Assembly: GCA_033782935.1 (NCBI GenBank) | Contig: JAWQEG010000411.1 | Location: 989,501-1,053,500 of the forward strand | Length of the DNA stretch: 64,000 bases | DNA from: Petrolisthes cinctipes | Taxonomy: Eukaryota > Arthropoda > Malacostraca > Decapoda > Porcellanidae | Direction: 5' to 3' | Part shown: piece by piece, positions 61,238 through 64,000 of the stretch | How positions within the stretch are numbered: the stretch's first letter is position 1 | Layout: each line of letters opens with the position of its first letter | Position numbers and translations under genes: made by a program | Notes under the pieces: generated by a model | The model's database searches: none | Seen by the model: only the letters and a program-made list of their open reading frames with translations | What the model was told of the DNA's origin: nothing

Positions 61238-64000
61238 ATTTTCAGCATGTTGTGGGCCTGAATTTTGAAAATACTCTAACATGGAGTAGGCATGTACAGA
61301 TCGCTTCTGGGACCCCAAAATATCGAATTTTCGGGTGTTTAGGGCCAGAATTTGAGATATAAACGGGTAAAGAAGATGCATGCACATATCGACTTTTGGG
61401 CACCTAAAAGATCGATTTTCAGTATGTTTTTGGCCTGTATTTTGAAAATACTCTAACACTGAGTAGGCATGTACAGATTGCTTCTGGGACCCCAAAATAT
61501 TGAATTTTCGGGTGTTTTGAGCCTGAATTTGAGATATAAACAGGTACTGAAGATGCATGCACATATCGACTTTTGTGCACCTAAAAGATCGATTTTCAGT
61601 ATGTTTTGAGCATGTATTTTGAAAATACTCTAACACCGAGTAGGCATGTACAGATCGCTTCTGGGACCCCTAAATATCGAATTTTCGGGTGTTTTAGGAC
61701 TGAATTTGAGATATCGACTTTTTGGCACCTAAAAGATCGATTTTTATCATGTTTTTAGCCTATATTTTTGAAAATATTCTAGCACTGTACAGATTGCTTC
61801 TGGGACCCCAAAATATTGAATTTTCGGGTCTTTTGAGCCTGAATTTGAGATATAAACGGGTACAGAAGATACATGCACATATTGACTTTGGGCACCAAAA
61901 ATATCGATTTTCAGCATGTTTTGGGCCTGAATTTTGAAAATACTCTAACACGGAGTAGGCATGTACAGATCGCTTCTGGGACCCCAAAATATCGAATTTT
62001 CGGGTGTTTCGGGACAGAATTTGAGATATAAACGGGTACAGAAGATGCATGCACATATCGACTTTTGGGCACCTAAAAGATCGATTTTCAGTATGTTTTT
62101 GGCCTGTATTTTGAAAATACTCTAACACGGAGTAGGCATGTACAGATACTTTCTGGGACCTCTAAATATCGAATTTTCGGGTGTTTTGGGACTGAATTTG
62201 AGATATCGATTTTTTGGCACCTAAAATGTCGATTTTTAGCATGTTTTTAGCCTATATTTTGAAAATATTCTAGCACTGTGTAGGCATGTACAGATTGCTT
62301 CTGGGACCCCAAAATATTGAATTATCGGGTGTTTTGAGCCTGAATTTGAGATATAAACGGGTACAGAAGATACATGCACATATTGACTTTGGGCATCTAA
62401 AATATCGATTTTCAGCATGTTTTGGGCCTGTATTTTGAAAATACTCTAACACTGAGTAGGCATGTACAGAGTGCTTCTGGGACCCCAAAATATTGAATTT
62501 TCGGGTGTTTTGAGCCTGAATTTGAGATATAAACGGGTACTGAAGATGCATGCACATATCGACTTTTGTGCACCTAAAAGATCGATTTTCAGTATGTTTT
62601 GAGCATGTATTTTGAAATTACTCTAACACGGAGTAGGCATGTACAGATCGCTTCTGGGACCCCTAAATATCGAATTTTCGGGTGTTTTGGGACTGAATTC
62701 GAGATATCGACTTTTTGGCACCTAAAAGATCGATTTTTAGCATATTTTTAGCCTATATTTTGAAAATATTCTTGCACTGAGTAGGCATGTACAGATTGCT
62801 TCTGGGACCCCAAAATATTGAATTTTCGGGTCTTTTGAGCCTGAATTTGAGATATAACCGGGTACAGAAGATACATGCACATATTGACTTTGGGCACCAA
62901 AAATATCGATTTTCAGCATGTTTTGGGCCTGAATTTTGAAAATACTCTAACACGGAGTAGGCATGTACAGATTGCTTCTGGGACCCCAAAATATCGAATT
63001 TTCGGGTGTTTAAGGCCAGAATTTGAGATATAAACGGGTACAGAAAATGCATGCACATATCGACTTTTGGGCACCTAAAAGATCGATTTTCAGTATGTTT
63101 TTGGCCTGTATTTTGAAAATACTCTAACACGGAGTAGGCATGTACAGATACCTTCTGGGACCTCTAAATATCGAATTTTCGGGTGTTTTGGGACTGAATT
63201 TGAGATATCGATTTTTTGGCACCTAAAATGTCGATTTTTAGCATGTTTTTAGCCTATATTTTAAAAAAAAATATTCTAGCACTGTACAGAATGCTTCTGG
63301 GACCCCAAAATATTGAATTTTCGGGTGTTTTGAGCCTGAATTTGAGATATAAACGGGTACAGAAGATACATGCACATATTGACTTTGGGCATCTAAAATA
63401 TCGATTTTCAGCATGTTTTGGGCCTGTATTTGTAAAATACTCTAACACTGAGTAGGCATGTACAGATTGCTTCTGGGATCCCAAAATATTGAATTTTCGG
63501 GTGTTTTGAGCCTGAATTTGAGATATAAACGGGTACTGAAGATGCATGCACATATCGACTTTTGTGCACCTAAAAGATCGATTTTCAGTATGTTTTGAGC
63601 ATGTATTTTGAAAATACTCTAACACGGAGTAGGCATGTACAGATCGCTTCTGGGACCCCTAAATATTGAATTTTCGGGTGTTTTGGGACTGAATTTGAGA
63701 TATCGACTTTTTGGCACCTAAAAGATCGATTTTTAGCATGTTTTTAGCCTATATTTTGAAAATATTCTAGCACTGTACAGATTGCTTCTGGGACCCCAAA
63801 ATATTGAATTTTCGGGTGTTTTGAGCCTGAATTTGAGATATAAACGGTTACAGAAGATGCATGCACATATTGACTTTGGGCACCAAAAATATCGATTTTC
63901 AGCATGTTTTGGGCCTGAATTTTGAAAATACTCTAACACGGAGTAGGCATGTACAGATACCTTCTGGGACCTCTAAATATCGAATTTTCGGGTGTTTTGG
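61238..64000 (+). repeat. Right-end mosaic satellite
   Basis: Trimers and pairs with private variants: CATGTTGTGGGCC near 61247, AAACAGGTACTG near 61539, TTTTTATCATG near 61741, GAATTCGAGATATCG near 62696 and a nine-A run at 63263-63271. The 61.1-62.1 kb part resembles 35.6-36.7 kb: GGGTAAAGAAGATGC near 61364 and 35933, TTTCGGGACAGAATTTG near 62007 and 36577. The window ends inside a C1 monomer. Confidence 0.75.

Larger units (their letters stand above)
1..64000 (+). repeat. Tandem satellite DNA array spanning the whole window
   Basis: The window is built entirely from head-to-tail copies of a 148-177 bp monomer recognisable by GTAGGCATGTACAGAT at its start, TTTTCGGGTGTTT near base 43, TTTGAGATAT near base 66 and TATTTTGAAAATA near base 153. 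Mean monomer length is about 167 bp, so roughly 380 monomers fit in the window (estimate by division). The first and last bases are inside a monomer, so the array is truncated by the window at both ends. I saw no inverted block, transposon, unique spacer or gene. The + strand is used as monomer orientation by convention only. The organisation is that of centromeric or heterochromatic satellite in a eukaryote; chromosome location and species cannot be read from the sequence. Confidence 0.98.

Noticed and set aside
62696..62710. Restored CENP-B-box start (ATTCGAGATATCG) in one C2 monomer
   Set aside because: The TTCG is a single-base private change and the monomer lacks the CGGG side because of the 29-bp deletion, so no full motif exists.
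1..64000. CRISPR array
   Set aside because: There are no short identical repeats separated by unique spacers; the whole period is repeated sequence and the unit is far too long.
1..64000. Human-type alpha satellite, because of the ~171-177 bp monomer, trimer and box-like motif
   Set aside because: The monomer sequence does not resemble alpha satellite as I know it, and the CENP-B box match is incomplete. Only the organisation is similar.
1..64000. Assignment to a named plant or animal satellite
   Set aside because: I do not recognise the consensus as a named family. A database search with the 1002-bp consensus would be decisive.
1..64000. Ribosomal DNA spacer or telomeric repeat
   Set aside because: There is no rRNA sequence, no promoter-like unique element and no short telomere motif; the unit is uniform throughout.

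Overview
The whole 64 kb window is one uninterrupted tandem satellite DNA array. I see no supportable protein-coding gene, RNA gene, transposon, CRISPR array or unique-sequence gap. Both window ends fall inside a repeat unit, so the array continues on both sides. This organisation (head-to-tail ~177-bp units, higher-order repeats, multi-kb recent duplications) is typical of centromeric, pericentromeric or other heterochromatic satellite in a eukaryote. Nothing in the window identifies the species. A full monomer is about 41% G+C by hand count. Monomer types differ at CpG/TpG positions, which suggests a genome with CpG methylation.

The repeat has nested levels. (1) The oldest unit is a diverged half-repeat of about 88-89 bp. 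(2) Two halves make a monomer of 176-177 bp. (3) Three monomers (176+177+148 bp) make a 501-bp trimer; the 148-bp member has lost 29 bp. (4) Two trimer versions alternate to give a 1002-bp hexamer, A-B-C1-A'-D-C2, cleanest at 22441-24945. (5) Blocks of hexamers and their derivatives have been duplicated as units of 0.3 to 6.6 kb, many of them nearly identical.

Layout. 1-9.35 kb: two diverged copies of a 4.2-5.1 kb block. 8.77-12.69 kb: a 1961-bp tandem duplication. 12.7-15.7 kb: mosaic. 15.7-19.65 kb: a 1982-bp tandem duplication of two hexamers. 19.65-22.4 kb: mosaic. 22.4-24.9 kb: canonical hexamers. 24.6-28.9 kb: a ~1996-bp duplication with a shortened further copy. 30.15-30.8 kb: a 325-bp tandem duplication. 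32.7-35.9 kb: a 2149-bp-spaced duplication. 36.8-39.5 kb: a 1659-bp duplication. 39.5-52 kb: a 6.3-6.6 kb duplication. 49.6-52.8 kb: a further 1974-bp iteration. 54.35-59.6 kb: a 2634-bp duplication. 60.2-61.2 kb: a single-trimer duplication. 61.2-64 kb: mosaic tail. All units point the same way.

The many short open frames (60-186 codons, mostly minus strand) come from a 177-bp period divisible by three in a repeat with few stops on that strand. They recur with the satellite and are not annotated as genes. Identities, copy boundaries and counts were read by eye from diagnostic variants and are approximate.
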